Below, in pieces: positions 63,410 through 64,000 of a stretch of DNA of 64,000 nt. Within the stretch, counting starts at the first letter, position 1, and every line of letters begins with the position of its first letter. Source of the stretch: Actibacterium sp. (GTDB lineage: Bacteria; Pseudomonadota; Alphaproteobacteria; Rhodobacterales; Rhodobacteraceae); contig JADQCB010000034.1 in NCBI GenBank assembly GCA_016278325.1, forward strand, positions 1 through 64,000. Direction: 5' to 3'. The position numbers and the translations under genes were made by a program. A model generated the notes under the pieces. It was not told where the DNA came from and searched no databases. It saw nothing but the letters and a program-made list of their open reading frames with translations.

Positions 63410-64000
63410 TGCCGGAAATCGTGACATCGCCCCTGATCCTCGCGCTGGTCGCGGCGCTGGCCTATCTTCTGGGCGCGGTGCCGTTCGGGCTCGTGATCGC
63501 CCGCGCCTTCGGGCTGGGCGATCTGCGGCAGATCGGATCGGGCAATATCGGCGCGACCAACGTGCTGCGCACCGGGAACAAGGGCGCGGCGGCGCTGACG
63601 CTGATCCTGGACGCGGGCAAGGGCGGGCTGGCGGTTCTGGCCGCCCGCGCGGCCGTGGGGCCGGACGCGGCGCAACTGGCCGGATTGGCCGCCTTTCTCG
63701 GGCATCTCTTCCCGGTCTATCTGGGATTTCGCGGCGGCAAGGGTGTTGCGACCTTCCTTGGCACCCTGCTGGCGCTTGCCTGGCCGGTGGGCCTTCTGGC
63801 CTGCGGCACCTGGCTGGCGACGGCCCTGGTCACGCGGTATTCGTCGCTCTCGGCGCTGATCGCCGCGGCGACGGCACCTTTATGGATGCTCTATACCGGC
63901 AACGGCCGGATGATCCTGCTGGGTGCGTTGCTGACGGTGCTGATCTACATCCGCCACGCCGAGAACATCAAGCGGCTGAAGGCCGGGACCGAAGCCCGGA
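63409..64000 (+). CDS. plsY: Glycerol-3-phosphate acyltransferase PlsY (3' end beyond window)
   Basis: The frame starts at ATG 63409 overlapping the pyrC stop (TGATG) and is open to the end, 197 codons so far. The PlsY signatures [25 protein letters not shown] and [13 protein letters not shown] are present, with several membrane helices. It uses acyl phosphate to acylate glycerol-3-phosphate, the first step in phospholipid synthesis. The C-terminus ([16 protein letters not shown]) is nearly complete by family length. Confidence 0.92.
   Translation, partial: MPEIVTSPLILALVAALAYLLGAVPFGLVIARAFGLGDLRQIGSGNIGATNVLRTGNKGAAALTLILDAGKGGLAVLAARAAVGPDAAQLAGLAAFLGHLFPVYLGFRGGKGVATFLGTLLALAWPVGLLACGTWLATALVTRYSSLSALIAAATAPLWMLYTGNGRMILLGALLTVLIYIRHAENIKRLKAGTEAR

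Noticed and set aside
1-64000. CRISPR array, rRNA operon, prophage or riboswitch
   Set aside because: No regularly spaced repeats, rRNA signatures, phage structural genes or recognisable riboswitch leaders were seen.

Overview
The window is a high-GC stretch of alphaproteobacterial chromosome. It most resembles Rhodobacterales (Rhodobacteraceae/Paracoccaceae). Supporting signs are a PutA without a DNA-binding domain next to an AsnC-type PutR, a polyhydroxybutyrate phaA/phaB pair, a 44-residue aa3 oxidase subunit IV, an FNR-type box, a CtrA-type box, and several short conserved proteins that I associate with this order. Nearly all of it is dense housekeeping sequence. No prophage, CRISPR array, rRNA operon or intact insertion sequence was seen. 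Many genes abut or overlap by 1-20 bp, which indicates short operons.

Layout. 1-500 is a graveyard of three transposase relics. 690-4304 holds lepA, a Tat-exported metallo-hydrolase, a small secreted cysteine protein and a low-molecular-weight phosphatase. 4398-4860 is a second pair of relics (IS30-like and IS3-like) ending at the metF stop. 4864-7620 is metF, a divergent MetR-type regulator with a perfect TGAA-N5-TTCA site between them, and an inositol monophosphatase. 7677-12473 is a rhomboid protease, putA and putR. 12614-13336 is a membrane protein whose end runs into a 148-bp MITE-like element, followed by tRNA-Leu(UAA). 13362-17155 is an FNR-box-preceded membrane/ribosome-hibernation fusion, argG and ilvA.

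17161-22189 is an Hpt protein and a divergent receiver-PP2C phosphatase (RbaY-like), then NUDIX, hslO, NudL-like and cca genes. 22241-28183 is a LysE exporter, an ABC exporter, an RNA methyltransferase, an LD-transpeptidase/CAP/LD-transpeptidase envelope group and a tiny membrane protein with a clear terminator. 28265-35440 is hemH, an NDUFAF5-like methyltransferase, comF, grxC, a nitrilase-family amidase, a MarR regulator, ubiG, a proline iminopeptidase, and an EAL protein preceded by a CtrA-type box. 35589-37646 is phaA and phaB. 37823-44432 carries a YdcH-like protein, a TrmN6-like methyltransferase, a DUF2007 protein, a polyprenyl diphosphate synthase, ispE, a TPR protein and ETF-ubiquinone oxidoreductase.

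44669-53550 is greA, a two-TM protein, azlCD, a lipoprotein, oxidase subunit IV, an MBL hydrolase with acyl-CoA dehydrogenase, a Sua5-type tsaC, yqgE and an orphan DsbD-N-domain protein. 53554-60514 is an RND efflux pair, moaB, a LysE-family exporter and a uracil-DNA glycosylase. 60631-64000 is pyrB, a predicted tail-anchored protein, a dihydroorotase homologue lacking metal ligands, and plsY running off the end.

The observations most worth a second look are: (i) the FNR-box-controlled in-frame fusion of a membrane segment to an HPF/cold-shock-domain factor, with an internal TTG start that has a well-placed ribosome binding site; (ii) the pyrB / tail-anchored protein / metal-ligand-less pyrC arrangement, which suggests a non-catalytic partner for aspartate transcarbamoylase; (iii) the CtrA-box EAL gene together with the RbaY-like phosphatase and Hpt pair; and (iv) a type-4-like uracil-DNA glycosylase with only two cysteines. 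No wholly new multi-gene system could be demonstrated from the sequence alone.
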